Part shown: positions 33,927 through 42,906 of the stretch, piece after piece
How the letters are laid out: every line of letters starts with the position of its first letter
Numbering within the stretch: the first letter of the stretch is position 1
NCBI RefSeq assembly: GCF_004522215.1
Contig: NZ_SDLR01000004.1
Span: 815,277 to 879,276, forward strand
From: Ammoniphilus sp. YIM 78166
GTDB taxonomy: Bacteria > Bacillota > Bacilli > Aneurinibacillales > RAOX-1
Length of the DNA: 64,000 nt
Direction: 5' to 3'
The notes under the pieces: generated by a model
What the model was told of the DNA's origin: nothing
The model's input: the letters and a program-made list of their open reading frames with translations, nothing else
The model's database searches: none
Made by a program: the position numbers and the translations under genes

Positions 33927-34697
33927 ATGGATTATACGATCAAGAGTGTAGTGAAATCTTTTGAAATCCTCGAAGCTCTTTCGGAAAAGCCGGCCACGGC
34001 CAAGTCCCTCACTGAACGATTAGGGATGAACAAGAGCACCCTGCATCGGTTTCTTTATACGTTAGAGAAGCAGGATTATATTACACAATCCCCAACGAAT
34101 GAATATCACCTGTCGCAGAAGTTTATTCAACTGGGCTTGGGCGCTCTAAGCCATCTCGAGCTGACGCAAGTATCGAAGCCGTATCTCGTGGAGCTTTCGC
34201 AGGAGATTGGGGAGTGTACGCTGTTGGCTGGATTCAGTCAGCATGAAGTGTTTTATTTGGACAAGGTGCAGAGCCCTCATGCGGTTCGGATCGTACTGGA
34301 AGCGGGGAAGCGTGCACCGTGCTATTGTGTGGCCTCAGGGAAGGTTTATCTTGCCCATTTGTCGGAGCAGCAGCTTTTTAATTATCTGAATCAACTGAAG
34401 TTTCAACCCATCACCAGCCGTACGATTCAGTCGAAGGAAGCCCTTTTGGAGGAATTAGAACAAGTCCGGCTGCAAGGGTACGCCACCGATGATGAGGAAT
34501 ATGAAGTGGGGCTTCGCGGGATCGCGGCGCCGATTTTTGATTTGACAGGTCGTGTTATCGCGGCCATTTGTGTGGCTGGGGTTTCCCTCCGTTTGACAGA
34601 AGAGAGATTGGTGGAACTGTCACCGACCGTTCGCCGCATGGCTGCCCAGATTTCGAGCCGGATGGGAGCTGCTTTATCAGAGGCATCAACCTCTTGA
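33927..34697 (+). CDS. IclR-family transcriptional regulator
   Basis: Regulator of 256 residues: winged helix-turn-helix (about 1-65, KSFEILEALSEKPATAKSLTE) and the IclR effector domain (about 75-250, with LEAGKRAPCYCVASGKVYLA and YATDDEEYEVGLRGIAAPIF). Start ATG 33927 has AAGGGG upstream; the GTG at 33906 is rejected because it falls in the operator. It heads a cluster for uptake and CoA-dependent catabolism of an organic acid that continues to 42771, which it probably controls. Confidence 0.93.
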   Translation: MDYTIKSVVKSFEILEALSEKPATAKSLTERLGMNKSTLHRFLYTLEKQDYITQSPTNEYHLSQKFIQLGLGALSHLELTQVSKPYLVELSQEIGECTLLAGFSQHEVFYLDKVQSPHAVRIVLEAGKRAPCYCVASGKVYLAHLSEQQLFNYLNQLKFQPITSRTIQSKEALLEELEQVRLQGYATDDEEYEVGLRGIAAPIFDLTGRVIAAICVAGVSLRLTEERLVELSPTVRRMAAQISSRMGAALSEASTS

Positions 34698-34736
34698 GTG
34701 ATCAAGAGGATTTAATAGAAAAAGAAAGTGGGGATC

Positions 34737-35798
34737 ATGATGAAAAAGTATAGTAAAGTGTTTATGTCTTTGGCCTTATCTCTTTCCTTAACCCTCGTAG
34801 GATGTTCCTCCTCGAACAATTCCGCTCCAGCGACTCAAGGGAGTTCCGCCCCAGCTGAGCAGGCGGCTGATAAGCCGACAGACAAGCATAATTTGAAAAT
34901 GTCCATCACGGTGGGAGACACGTCCACGTGGTACCAAGCTGGACAGCTTTTTGCCGATGAAGTTAGCAAAAATACCGATGGGCGCATTACCGTATCCTTA
35001 TTCCCAAATGAACAGTTATCCGGAGGCGACTCGGGTAAAGGCGTTGAGCTTGTGATCAAGGGGAATACCGACCTTTCTTATCACTCCACCATTATTTACT
35101 CTATTGTAGATGAGAGATTGGGCGTCGTGAGTGCTCCTTTCCTATTCAAGGATCTAGAAGAAGTGGATAAAGCGATGAACGGAGCCGGGGGAGAAGCGAT
35201 TAAGAACCTTCTTCGCGAAAAGGGCGTGGAGCCGCTGGGCTTTGGTCAAAACGGGTTCCGTCAAGTCACTAATAGTGTAAGGGAGATCCAAGGCCCTGAG
35301 GATATTAAAGGGTTAAAGATCCGGATTCCGGGAATCAAGATGTATGTGGATCTATGGCAAACGATGGGCGCTGACCCGACCAAGATGACGTTCTCCGAGG
35401 TGTTTACGTCGCTTCAGCAGAAGACGATCGATGGACAAGAAAATCCAGTCGATGTCATCCATTCTTCTAAGCTGAATGAGGTTCAACAGTATGTCACCAT
35501 GTGGAACTATTCCTATGACCCGCTGATTCTAGGAATGAACAAGAAGAAGTTTGATTCCTTGCACCCAGAAGATCAAAAAGTGGTTCAAGAAGCAGCCGCG
35601 AAAGCGAACGAATTTCAGATCAAGCTAGCCCGTGAGAAGGAAGCCGAGCAAATCGCCGATCTGAAGAGCAAGGGCATGCAGTTCTACGAGCCGACAGCAG
35701 AACAGCTTGAGGCATTTAAGAATTCGGTTGAGCCGATCTACTCTCAGTACGAGTCCATCTGGACAAAAGATTTATTGGATGCATTCCAAGCGAAGTAA
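34737..35798 (+). CDS. dctP: DctP-type TRAP solute-binding lipoprotein
   Basis: Lipoprotein of 353 residues: lipobox LTLVGCSS near residue 22, then the DctP domain with FKDLEEVDKAMNGAGGEA, GLKIRIPGIKMYVD and the signature TSLQQKTIDGQENPVDVI that contacts the carboxylate ligand. It delivers a C4- or hydroxy-carboxylate to the DctQ/DctM pair just downstream. Two ATGs (34737, 34740) are adjacent. A terminator after the gene should leave it expressed above the permease genes. Confidence 0.93.
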   Translation: MMKKYSKVFMSLALSLSLTLVGCSSSNNSAPATQGSSAPAEQAADKPTDKHNLKMSITVGDTSTWYQAGQLFADEVSKNTDGRITVSLFPNEQLSGGDSGKGVELVIKGNTDLSYHSTIIYSIVDERLGVVSAPFLFKDLEEVDKAMNGAGGEAIKNLLREKGVEPLGFGQNGFRQVTNSVREIQGPEDIKGLKIRIPGIKMYVDLWQTMGADPTKMTFSEVFTSLQQKTIDGQENPVDVIHSSKLNEVQQYVTMWNYSYDPLILGMNKKKFDSLHPEDQKVVQEAAAKANEFQIKLAREKEAEQIADLKSKGMQFYEPTAEQLEAFKNSVEPIYSQYESIWTKDLLDAFQAK

Positions 35799-35805
35799 AA
35801 AAATG

Positions 35806-35837
35806 AAGGCAGGTAGAACCATTATACCTGCCTTTTA
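35806..35837 (+). terminator. Internal terminator between dctP and dctQ
   Basis: AAGGCAGGTA and TACCTGCCTTTT around a short loop. It lies inside the transporter operon and may attenuate permease expression. Confidence 0.75.
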
Positions 35838-35864
35838 TTCTATCTAGAGGAAGGTGAGCGACTC

Positions 35865-36350
35865 TTGAGTAAGCTCCTTGAGAAAATCGAATTTAGCATC
35901 CTGGCGCTAAGCCTTGCCGTTATGTGTATTGTAGCTTTTGTCAACGTAATCTCCCGTTATTTTTTATCGCACTCGCTCGCGTTTACTGAAGAAATCACCA
36001 TTAACCTATTTGTCGTCGTCACGTTTATGGGGGCTGCTGTGGGGATTCATCGGAAAGGTCATTTGGGGTTTAATCTCTTATTTGAAAATGCCGGACGCAA
36101 AATGCAGATGGTGCTTCTCCTGTTTATTGGGTTGATTACCTCGTTTGTTTTTGTATCGCTGACTTACTACGGCGTGGATATGGTGCTGTTCCAAAAACAG
36201 CTCAACCAAATGACACCCGCTCTCGGTTGGCCGCAATGGATCTTTTCCTTAGGTCTTCCGCTGGGTAGCCTGTTTTGTTTGGTTCGAACCTTGCAAGTCA
36301 CCTGGCAAGAAGCGAAGATGTTAGCGAAAGAAGGAGGGGCCGTGTCATGA
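35865..36350 (+). CDS. dctQ: TRAP transporter small permease (DctQ)
   Basis: Membrane protein of 161 residues with four helices. It contains the DctQ pattern VNVISRYFLSHSLAFTEEI and VVVTFMGAAVGIHRKGHLG. TTG 35865 follows GGAAGGTGAG. It overlaps dctM by four bases (ATGA), so the two are translationally coupled. Confidence 0.92.
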   Translation: MSKLLEKIEFSILALSLAVMCIVAFVNVISRYFLSHSLAFTEEITINLFVVVTFMGAAVGIHRKGHLGFNLLFENAGRKMQMVLLLFIGLITSFVFVSLTYYGVDMVLFQKQLNQMTPALGWPQWIFSLGLPLGSLFCLVRTLQVTWQEAKMLAKEGGAVS

Positions 36351-37687
36351 CAGGTTGGATCTTATTTGGTCTTTTTGCTGTCCTTCTCTTAGCGAATGTG
36401 CCGATTGCCATTGCGCTGGCTGCTGCTGCGGGAATCACTTTGGTGGTTACGAACGGATTTTCCTCTCTTTCTTTGCTCACCGATATCATGTATGCCAGTA
36501 CGGCGAAATTTACCCTTTTGGCCATTCCGTTCTTTATTCTGGCGGGGGTCATCATGGAGTATGCGGGCATCTCGCGAAGGCTGATTCACTTTGCTGATGT
36601 CTGCATTGGCCATCGCAAAGGAGGCATCGTCCTCGTCACCGTGTTTACCGCAATCTTTTTTGCCGCCATCTCAGGTTCCGGCCCGGCAACGGTGGCGGCA
36701 CTGGGGACAATTTTGATTCCGGCTCTGGTAAAGAATGGCTATCCGAAGGCGACCGCAGCGGGTTTGCTGGCGAGCTCCGGGTCCATTGGGATTATCATAC
36801 CGCCGAGTATTGCCTTTATCGTCTTTGCCGTCGTCGCGGGGGACCAGATTCCGGTATCTGTGGGAAGGTTGTTTATCGCGGGGATTGTACCCGGGTTGAT
36901 GCTGGGGCTTTCGTTTATCGTAGCGACGATGTACGTGATGAATCGTCGGGAGAAAGCTGGGTTGAAGGGGCTTGGGGCCATGGAGTCGGCTGCCACGGTG
37001 GTTCGCGAGAAGCCGAGCTTGAAGGAAATCTTTAAAGCGTTTATCGATGCGTTTTGGGGCTTGATGATTCCGGTCATCATCTTGGGCGGGATCTACGGCG
37101 GGGTGTTTACGCCGACCGAAGCAGCGGTGGTGGCTGTGTTCTACGGGTTGGCGATTGGCTTTTTGGTTTATCGTGACCTCAAGCTCAAGGATATGTATAA
37201 GATCTTGGGGGATTCCGGCATTCAAACGGCGGTGATCATGCTGATTGTCAGCTCTGCTTCAGTGTTTGCTTACATTATTACCACCGAGCAGATTGCCAAA
37301 AGCATCTCGTCGATGTTGCTGTCGATTACGGATAGTAAGATTTTGATTTTGTTGATGGTCAATATTTTATTGTTGGTGGCTGGTGCCTTTATTGATGCCA
37401 TTTCTGCCTACTATTTGTTCCTGCCGATCTTGCTTCCGGTGATGCTGCATTTGGGTGTTGATCCCACGGTGTTTGGTGTATTCATGACCGTGAATCTCGC
37501 AATTGGATTGTTTACACCTCCAGTTGGGGTCAATCTCTATGTGGCTTGCGGGATTGCGAAGGTGTCGATCAAAGAGATTTCCTCCGCGGTCGGGCCGTTT
37601 ATCTTGGCAGGGATCGTGGTTTTGATTCTATTAACCTACTTCCCAATTTTCTCGACTTGGTTGCCAGATTTGTTGGGGGTGAAGTAG
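36347..37687 (+). CDS. dctM: TRAP transporter large permease (DctM)
   Basis: Membrane protein of 446 residues, the usual DctM length. Motifs include PFFILAGVIMEYAGISRRL, FFAAISGSGPATVAALGTI, SSGSIGIIIPPSIAFIVF, GVFTPTEAAVVAVFYGL and TPPVGVNLYVACGI. It forms the ion-coupled transport channel. ATG 36347 follows AAGGAGGGG. Confidence 0.95.
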   Translation: MTGWILFGLFAVLLLANVPIAIALAAAAGITLVVTNGFSSLSLLTDIMYASTAKFTLLAIPFFILAGVIMEYAGISRRLIHFADVCIGHRKGGIVLVTVFTAIFFAAISGSGPATVAALGTILIPALVKNGYPKATAAGLLASSGSIGIIIPPSIAFIVFAVVAGDQIPVSVGRLFIAGIVPGLMLGLSFIVATMYVMNRREKAGLKGLGAMESAATVVREKPSLKEIFKAFIDAFWGLMIPVIILGGIYGGVFTPTEAAVVAVFYGLAIGFLVYRDLKLKDMYKILGDSGIQTAVIMLIVSSASVFAYIITTEQIAKSISSMLLSITDSKILILLMVNILLLVAGAFIDAISAYYLFLPILLPVMLHLGVDPTVFGVFMTVNLAIGLFTPPVGVNLYVACGIAKVSIKEISSAVGPFILAGIVVLILLTYFPIFSTWLPDLLGVK

Positions 37688-37748
37688 CATTAACCGGAGT
37701 GGAATTAGGTTAATGGCTTCTCGCTTGGTGGGATTAGGAAAATGACCG

Positions 37749-37781
37749 GATAGGTCTCCGCTTAATGAAGCGGGGCCTATC
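37749..37781 (+). promoter_or_regulatory. Stable hairpin between dctM and the first SDR gene
   Basis: GATAGG-x-C-x-CCGCTT, loop AATG, AAGCGG and CCTATC form a near-perfect stem 29 bp upstream of the SDR start. There is no T run, so it may be a processing or stability element rather than a terminator. Confidence 0.45.
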
Positions 37782-37809
37782 TATTAAACATACAAAAGGA
37801 GGTTTTATC

Positions 37810-38595
37810 ATGTGGCCTTTAAGTAGTCATGAGGATTTAAAAGGAAAAGTAGCGATCGTAACGGGGGCTTCCAGAGGGATTGGAGCGGCTTGCGCGTATG
37901 CTCTTGCTCGAAGAGGTGCAAACGTTGCCATTGTGGATTTGCTGCCAGCAGACGACATTCGGGGGAAGATTGAAACGGATTTTCCCGAGGTGCAAACGCT
38001 AGGTTATGAGATTGATATTCGCAACAAAGGCCAGGTAGTTCAAGCCGTTCAAGCGACGGCGGAGCAGTGGGGCCATATTGATATCCTGGTCAACAACGCG
38101 GGGACGTGCTCGCGACTGAGTCTAGAAGCAATGACGGAAGAAGATTGGGATCGGGATATCAGCACCAATCTGAAGGGCAGCTTTTTCTTCACGCAAGCGG
38201 TGGTGTTTCCTTATATGAAGGAGCAGGGGTATGGCAAGATCATCAATATCAGCTCGATTTCTGGGATGATTGGAGGCGTTGTTTCCTCGGTGCAAGGCGG
38301 GGATTCCGGTCGTTCCGGCCCGGCTTACGCAGCTTCCAAAGGTGGGGTGAATGCTTTTACCAAATGGGTAGCGAAAGAAGTGGGGAAATACGGAATCTAC
38401 TGTAATGCGATCGCGCCTGGGTCGGTCGTGACGGAGTTGACACGGAATATGAACTATCCGGTAGATAACCAGCCGATCCAACGGATGGGAGAGCCTGAGG
38501 ATATTGCAGAAGCGGTGGTTTATCTAGCTTCTCCGGCTTCTAACTATGTGTCGGGACAGGTATTGAAAGTGTGTGGAGGGTTGGCCATTGGATAA
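37810..38595 (+). CDS. Short-chain dehydrogenase/reductase
   Basis: Classical SDR of 261 residues with TGASRGIGAA (about residue 21), NNAGTCS, an active-site serine in INISSISG and YAASKGG as the catalytic Tyr-Lys. It keeps the family length and the C-terminal YVSGQVLKVCGG. ATG 37810 follows AAAGGAGG. It is the first enzyme after the TRAP genes, so it may oxidise the imported hydroxyacid. It overlaps the second SDR by 8 nt. Confidence 0.92.
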   Translation: MWPLSSHEDLKGKVAIVTGASRGIGAACAYALARRGANVAIVDLLPADDIRGKIETDFPEVQTLGYEIDIRNKGQVVQAVQATAEQWGHIDILVNNAGTCSRLSLEAMTEEDWDRDISTNLKGSFFFTQAVVFPYMKEQGYGKIINISSISGMIGGVVSSVQGGDSGRSGPAYAASKGGVNAFTKWVAKEVGKYGIYCNAIAPGSVVTELTRNMNYPVDNQPIQRMGEPEDIAEAVVYLASPASNYVSGQVLKVCGGLAIG

Positions 38596-39352
38596 TCTAG
38601 CGGGAAAATCCATGATGATTACTGGGGCTGCCCGAGGGGTCGGACGAGGCATCGCGTTGGCGGGAGCTCGAGCGGGGGCGAAGCTATGGCTCGTGGACCG
38701 GGATGAGGCGGCTTTGAAGGAGACCGCTGAGGAGTGTAGGGGGGCGGAGTCGGTAGAAACGCTCACCCTCGACATTACCGACGTCGAAGCTGTACGTGCC
38801 CAGATCGCAGTCCTCGGCCCGATTGATGTTCTTGTGAACAATGCCGGCATTATGCAGACGAAGTCGTTCTTCGAAATCGAAGAGGAAGACTGGGACCGGG
38901 TGCTGGCGGTGAACTTGAAGGCGGCTTTTTTCCTTTCGCAGGCGGTGGGGAAGAAGATGATGGAGCAGAAGCAAGGATCGATTGTCAACATTGCCTCGGT
39001 GGCGGCACGCTGGCCGCGTCCGTTGGCCATGCCGTATGGGGTTTCCAAGAGCGGGGTTTTGAGCTTGACTCGGTCGATGGCGGCTTTCTTTGGAGAGCAC
39101 GGGGTTCGTGTCAATGCGGTGTGCCCGGGTGCGATGGATACGGAGATGCTGCAGCGGATAGGGCAGGAGCGAGCTCATCTGTTTGGCGGTTCGCCAGAGG
39201 AAGCGATTCTGGATTATGTTGGACCGATTCCCATGGGTCGGCTGGGTCAGCCGACGGACGTGGCGGAAGCGGTGTTGTTTTTGGCGTCTGATCAAGCGCG
39301 CTACATTACCGGTCAGTCCCTCAATGTATGCGGTGGTTGGCAGATGGTATAG
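38588..39352 (+). CDS. Short-chain dehydrogenase/reductase, second copy
   Basis: SDR of 254 residues with TGAARGVGRGIA, NNAGIM, INIASVAA-like serine segment and YGVSKSG. TTG 38588 follows GGAGGG by 6 nt inside the end of the first SDR. Although adjacent, the two SDRs are clearly diverged, suggesting successive oxidation or reduction steps on related substrates. It shares the ending ITGQSLNVCGG. Confidence 0.92.
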   Translation: MDNLAGKSMMITGAARGVGRGIALAGARAGAKLWLVDRDEAALKETAEECRGAESVETLTLDITDVEAVRAQIAVLGPIDVLVNNAGIMQTKSFFEIEEEDWDRVLAVNLKAAFFLSQAVGKKMMEQKQGSIVNIASVAARWPRPLAMPYGVSKSGVLSLTRSMAAFFGEHGVRVNAVCPGAMDTEMLQRIGQERAHLFGGSPEEAILDYVGPIPMGRLGQPTDVAEAVLFLASDQARYITGQSLNVCGGWQMV

Positions 39353-39364
39353 GAGGCGGGATTC

Positions 39365-39835
39365 GTGGCGAGAGAGAACCATTCGATTTTGGATGAGGAA
39401 ACAGGGACGTTATGGGGGATTTTGACCAAGGGGACGGACCTCATGGAAGGGATTCTGCAGCAGTGTGAGCGGCATGGAATCGATGCAGGGCAGGTCACGT
39501 GCATCGGTTCCTTAGACGAGGCGTATTATGTCCATGGGGTGGAAGGGCCGGACGGAAAGCCGGCCTACAGCGATCCTGTCACGTTCCGAGGACCGATGGA
39601 GATTTTGAACGGAACGGGGTTCCTTTGCCGGGATGAGGCGGGGCGGTTGGATCTTCATTTTCATGGGCTCGTGGTGGACAAACAAGGGCAGATTCGTGGG
39701 GGACATTTTCTCAAGGGAAAAAATCCGGTGTTGATCACGCTGGAGTTTACGGTGAAGACAAGCAAGGGCATTCAGGCGGTTCGTTCTTTTGACCCGGAGC
39801 TGGGGTTTCCGGTTATCAATTATAGAAGGAAGTGA
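39365..39835 (+). CDS. PPC/DUF296-domain protein
   Basis: Protein of 156 residues with one PPC domain (LTKGTDLMEGILQQC, GSLDEAYYV, LHFHGLVVD and GGHFLKG). In plants this fold is linked to AT-hook proteins, but bacterial members have no AT hook and probably bind a small ligand or metal through the histidines in LHFHG. GTG 39365 follows GGAGGCGGG. Its place between SDR and CoA-ligase genes suggests an accessory role in the same pathway; what it does is unknown. Confidence 0.85.
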   Translation: MARENHSILDEETGTLWGILTKGTDLMEGILQQCERHGIDAGQVTCIGSLDEAYYVHGVEGPDGKPAYSDPVTFRGPMEILNGTGFLCRDEAGRLDLHFHGLVVDKQGQIRGGHFLKGKNPVLITLEFTVKTSKGIQAVRSFDPELGFPVINYRRK

Positions 39836-39841
39836 TGAGCT

Positions 39842-41326
39842 GTGGAGACGATTCATCGATTAGCCATGAAAACCTGCCGGCAGTACGCGGATCAACCCGC
39901 GCTGTCGGATGGAATGAAATCGTTTACTTTTAACGAACTTCGTTCGCGGACGTTGAAGTTGGCGCAAGCGTTGTTGGGCAAAGGACTGACCAAGGGCGAT
40001 CGCGTGGCCATTCTGATGTCGAATCGAACGGAGCATATTGAGCTGGATCTTGCCATTGCAATGGCGGGGCTGGTTAAGGTTCCGTTGAATTATCGTTTGC
40101 ATCCAAAGGAGCATGAGTATATCCTTCAGCATTCGGGAGCGAAGCTGTTGATTGCGGAAGAGCAGCTGCTGGGTGGGATTGAGGCTTTGCCGGAAGTGAT
40201 CCGGGTGGGTGAGGAGTATGAGGAGTGGGTAGCTGCGCATCCAGAGGAAGATCCGATGGTTCCGGTTGAGGAAGATGATCTATTTGCCATCATGTATACC
40301 TCAGGGACGACGGGGCGGCCAAAAGGGGTCATGCTTTCGCATCGGAATTTCATTGCGGGTGCTCTTTCGTTGATTGTGGGTTGCGGGCTGACGCAGCGGG
40401 ATGTGATGGGGCATGTGGCACCTTTGACCCATGGGAGCAATTTTTTGTCCCAGTGTGCATATATCTTAGGGAACAAGCAAGTGGTGTTTAATCAGTTTGA
40501 GCCGAAGGGATTTTTGGAAGCCATTGAAAGGGAAAAGATTTCGACGGTGTTTCTGGTTCCGACGATGGTGAATTTGATGATACACGAGCCGAGTTTTGCT
40601 GACCGTGACTTGTCCTCGTTGCGCACGATCAATATGGCAGGATCGCCTATTGCGGTGGAAAAGCTGAAGCTGGCCTTGGAGCTACTCGGGCCGAAGCTGG
40701 TGGAAACCTACGGACAAGTGGAAGCGCCGATGACGATTACGATGATGCCGCGCGAGCAGCTGGAGCATCGTCCGGCTTCTTGTGGGGCCGCTGGTCCTTT
40801 TGTGGACGTGAGGATTGTGGATGAAGAGGGGAATGAGGTGCCGCAGGGGGAGATCGGTGAAGTGATTTGCCGGGGGTCCTTGGTGATGAAGGGGTATTGG
40901 AACCAGCCGGAGGCGACCAGCGACACGTTGAAGGACGGCTGGCTGCACACGGGCGATCTGGGGTGGATGGATCCGGAGGGCTATGTGTACCTGGTGGATC
41001 GAGCCAAGGATGTCATCATCAGCGGCGGGGCCAACATTTATCCGCGGGAAGTGGAGGAAGTGCTGAATCTCCATCCGGCGATAAAGGAAACGTGTGTGTT
41101 TGGGATTCCTGATGACAAGTGGGGCGAGGCTGTTTTTGCCCATGTGGTGTTGCGGGAGGAACACGGGGTGTCGGTGACGGAGCAGGAGTTGATTGAGCTA
41201 TGTCGGGAGCATCTGGCTAGTTTTAAGAAACCGAAGGGGATTCGGATTGTGGCTCAGCTGCCTAAGAGTTCGTACGGTAAGATCCTGCGCAAGGAAATTC
41301 GCGAGGAATATAGGAGGAATGCGTAA
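39842..41326 (+). CDS. AMP-dependent acyl-CoA synthetase/ligase
   Basis: ANL-family ligase of 494 residues. Motif A3 is YTSGTTGRPKGVMLSH (about residue 152), A5 VETYGQVE, A8 HTGDLGWMDPEGYVYLVDRAKD, and the late catalytic lysine lies in SSYGKILRKEI. It activates a carboxylic acid to its CoA thioester with ATP. GTG 39842 is 6 nt after the previous stop and the next gene begins directly after its stop codon. The acid is probably derived from the TRAP substrate. Confidence 0.93.
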   Translation: METIHRLAMKTCRQYADQPALSDGMKSFTFNELRSRTLKLAQALLGKGLTKGDRVAILMSNRTEHIELDLAIAMAGLVKVPLNYRLHPKEHEYILQHSGAKLLIAEEQLLGGIEALPEVIRVGEEYEEWVAAHPEEDPMVPVEEDDLFAIMYTSGTTGRPKGVMLSHRNFIAGALSLIVGCGLTQRDVMGHVAPLTHGSNFLSQCAYILGNKQVVFNQFEPKGFLEAIEREKISTVFLVPTMVNLMIHEPSFADRDLSSLRTINMAGSPIAVEKLKLALELLGPKLVETYGQVEAPMTITMMPREQLEHRPASCGAAGPFVDVRIVDEEGNEVPQGEIGEVICRGSLVMKGYWNQPEATSDTLKDGWLHTGDLGWMDPEGYVYLVDRAKDVIISGGANIYPREVEEVLNLHPAIKETCVFGIPDDKWGEAVFAHVVLREEHGVSVTEQELIELCREHLASFKKPKGIRIVAQLPKSSYGKILRKEIREEYRRNA

Positions 41327-42466
41327 ATGAGGCAGGTCTCGGTCAAAGGGATAGGAATGACCCGGTTTGGCAAGCATGAGGGCTCCATCAAAAAGCTGGC
41401 GGTAGAAGCTTCCCGCCAAGCTTTGAAGGATGCCGGTTATCCGAAGGTGGATGCGATTTATGTGGGAAATTTTATGGGCGGTTCTTTAGCGGGGCAGGAG
41501 ATTCTAGGTTCCATGTTGGCTAATGAGCTGGGCTTGGGTCCGGTACCGGCGGCAAAGGTCGAGGGGGCTTGTGCTTCGGGTGGGATTGCTTTTCGACAGG
41601 CGTATCACTTGATTGCCAGCGGGGTGTATGAGCGGGTGCTGGTGGTCGGGGTGGAAAAAATGACCCATGGCTCGATTGAGCAGATTACGGGTGCGATCAA
41701 CACGGCAATGGATAATGACTCGAATGAAGGGTTGGCGGGGTTGACGTTCCCTGGATTCTTCGGGGTGGTGGCGAACCGATATTTTCATGAGACGGGCGCT
41801 TCGAAGGAGCATTTAGCGAGGGTGGCGTTGAAGAATCGGACGTATGCGCTGGAGAATCCTTTAGCTCAGTTCCGGAAACCGACTTCCTTGGAGGAGATCC
41901 TGGCGGCGCGGGCGATTACGGATCCGCTGGGCTTGTTCGATTGCTCTCCGGTGACGGATGGGGCGGCGGCGATGCTATTGGAAGCTGGTGGCGAGGGGGT
42001 TCGTGTGTTGGCTTCCGGCCAGGCTTCAGGTCCACCTTTGATGCAGGAAATCCCGGATTTGCTGCGGATTCCTGCGATTGGGGAGGCGGCTCGCCAAGCT
42101 TACGAGCAGGCAGGGTTGGGGCCGGATGATGTGGACGTGGTCGAGGTGCATGACTGCTTTTCCATGACGGAGTTGATTACGGTGGAAGAGTTGGGCTTTG
42201 CCGAAAAAGGCCAAGGGTGGGTTGCGTTGGAAGAGGGGTGCTTCAGCCCTGGCGGAAAGGTGCCTGTGAATACGAGCGGGGGCTTGCTGTCTCGCGGTCA
42301 TCCGATTGGGGCGACGGGTTTAGCTCAGATTTATCAAGTGGTTTCGCAGCTGAGAGGGACGGCTTGTAATCAAGTTGAGGGGGCTCGAATTGGCCTGGCA
42401 CAAAACCTCGGCGGAACCGGCGCGTACTCTACTGTCCATATTTTTGAAGGGGGAAAGACATCATGA
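41327..42466 (+). CDS. Thiolase (SCP2/acetyl-CoA acetyltransferase-like)
   Basis: Thiolase-family protein of 379 residues. The active-site cysteine is in VEGACASGG (about residue 80), the HDCFSMTE block near 278 carries a conserved histidine, and GGLLSRGHPIGATG has the late catalytic histidine. The form is that of SCP2-type thiolases that work with a DUF35 partner. GGAGG precedes the ATG. It overlaps the DUF35 gene by 4 nt. It could cleave a beta-ketoacyl-CoA or a related branched substrate. Confidence 0.93.
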   Translation: MRQVSVKGIGMTRFGKHEGSIKKLAVEASRQALKDAGYPKVDAIYVGNFMGGSLAGQEILGSMLANELGLGPVPAAKVEGACASGGIAFRQAYHLIASGVYERVLVVGVEKMTHGSIEQITGAINTAMDNDSNEGLAGLTFPGFFGVVANRYFHETGASKEHLARVALKNRTYALENPLAQFRKPTSLEEILAARAITDPLGLFDCSPVTDGAAAMLLEAGGEGVRVLASGQASGPPLMQEIPDLLRIPAIGEAARQAYEQAGLGPDDVDVVEVHDCFSMTELITVEELGFAEKGQGWVALEEGCFSPGGKVPVNTSGGLLSRGHPIGATGLAQIYQVVSQLRGTACNQVEGARIGLAQNLGGTGAYSTVHIFEGGKTS

Positions 42467-42771
42467 TGAACCTTACGGTATTAGCCTGTCAATCTTGCGG
42501 ATATCGAGCGATTCCTCCAAAATATACATGCCCGAACTGCCATGAAGAGAGCTTGAGTGAAGTCGAGATCCCGGGTAAGGGCAAAGTGTTTTCACACACC
42601 ACGATTCGCGTCGCCCCTGGGGCGTTCTCCTCGGAGATACCGTATCCGATTCTCCTGGTGGAGTTGGAAAACGGATTACGGGTCACCGCGAGAACCGAGC
42701 TGGAGCAGGTGTTGATCGGGCAAGTGGTGAAGCTGCAGAAAGTGGAGAATGGGGTGTATTGGTTTTCTTAA
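42463..42771 (+). CDS. Zinc-ribbon OB-fold protein (DUF35), thiolase partner
   Basis: Protein of 102 residues. A rubredoxin-like zinc ribbon (CQSCG near residue 9 and CPNCH near residue 23) precedes an OB fold (GKGKVFSHTTIRV). DUF35 proteins bind SCP2-type thiolases and are thought to hold the CoA substrate. The ATGA overlap with the thiolase supports a fixed pair. A dispersed 37-bp repeat starts 3 nt after the stop. Confidence 0.93.
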   Translation: MMNLTVLACQSCGYRAIPPKYTCPNCHEESLSEVEIPGKGKVFSHTTIRVAPGAFSSEIPYPILLVELENGLRVTARTELEQVLIGQVVKLQKVENGVYWFS

Positions 42772-42773
42772 GA

Positions 42774-42810
42774 GTGCCTGTCACTCCCCGAAATTGCTCG
42801 GGTATTGTCG
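42774..42810 (+). repeat. Dispersed element copy 2 (37 bp)
   Basis: GTGCCTGTCACT, one CCCCGAAATT-type unit, then CTCGGGTATTGTCG. It starts 3 nt after the DUF35 stop codon. Confidence 0.85.
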
Positions 42811-42819
42811 AATAATGGA

Positions 42820-42851
42820 AAAATGGTTGCGAGTGTTCGCAACCATTTTTA
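42820..42851 (+). terminator. Terminator of the catabolic operon
   Basis: AAATGGTTGCGA and TCGCAACCATTTTT form a strong hairpin lying between two dispersed-element copies. Confidence 0.9.
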
Positions 42852-42871
42852 TTTGTATATGCATTTAAGCG

Positions 42872-42898
42872 GTGCCTGTCACGCCTCGGATTATGTCG
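42872..42898 (+). repeat. Dispersed element copy 3 (27 bp, short form)
   Basis: GTGCCTGTCACG, then CCTCGGATTATGTCG, with no 10-nt unit; just beyond the 3' end of the convergent SEC-C gene. Confidence 0.75.
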
Positions 42899-42906
42899 AA
42901 TCGAGA

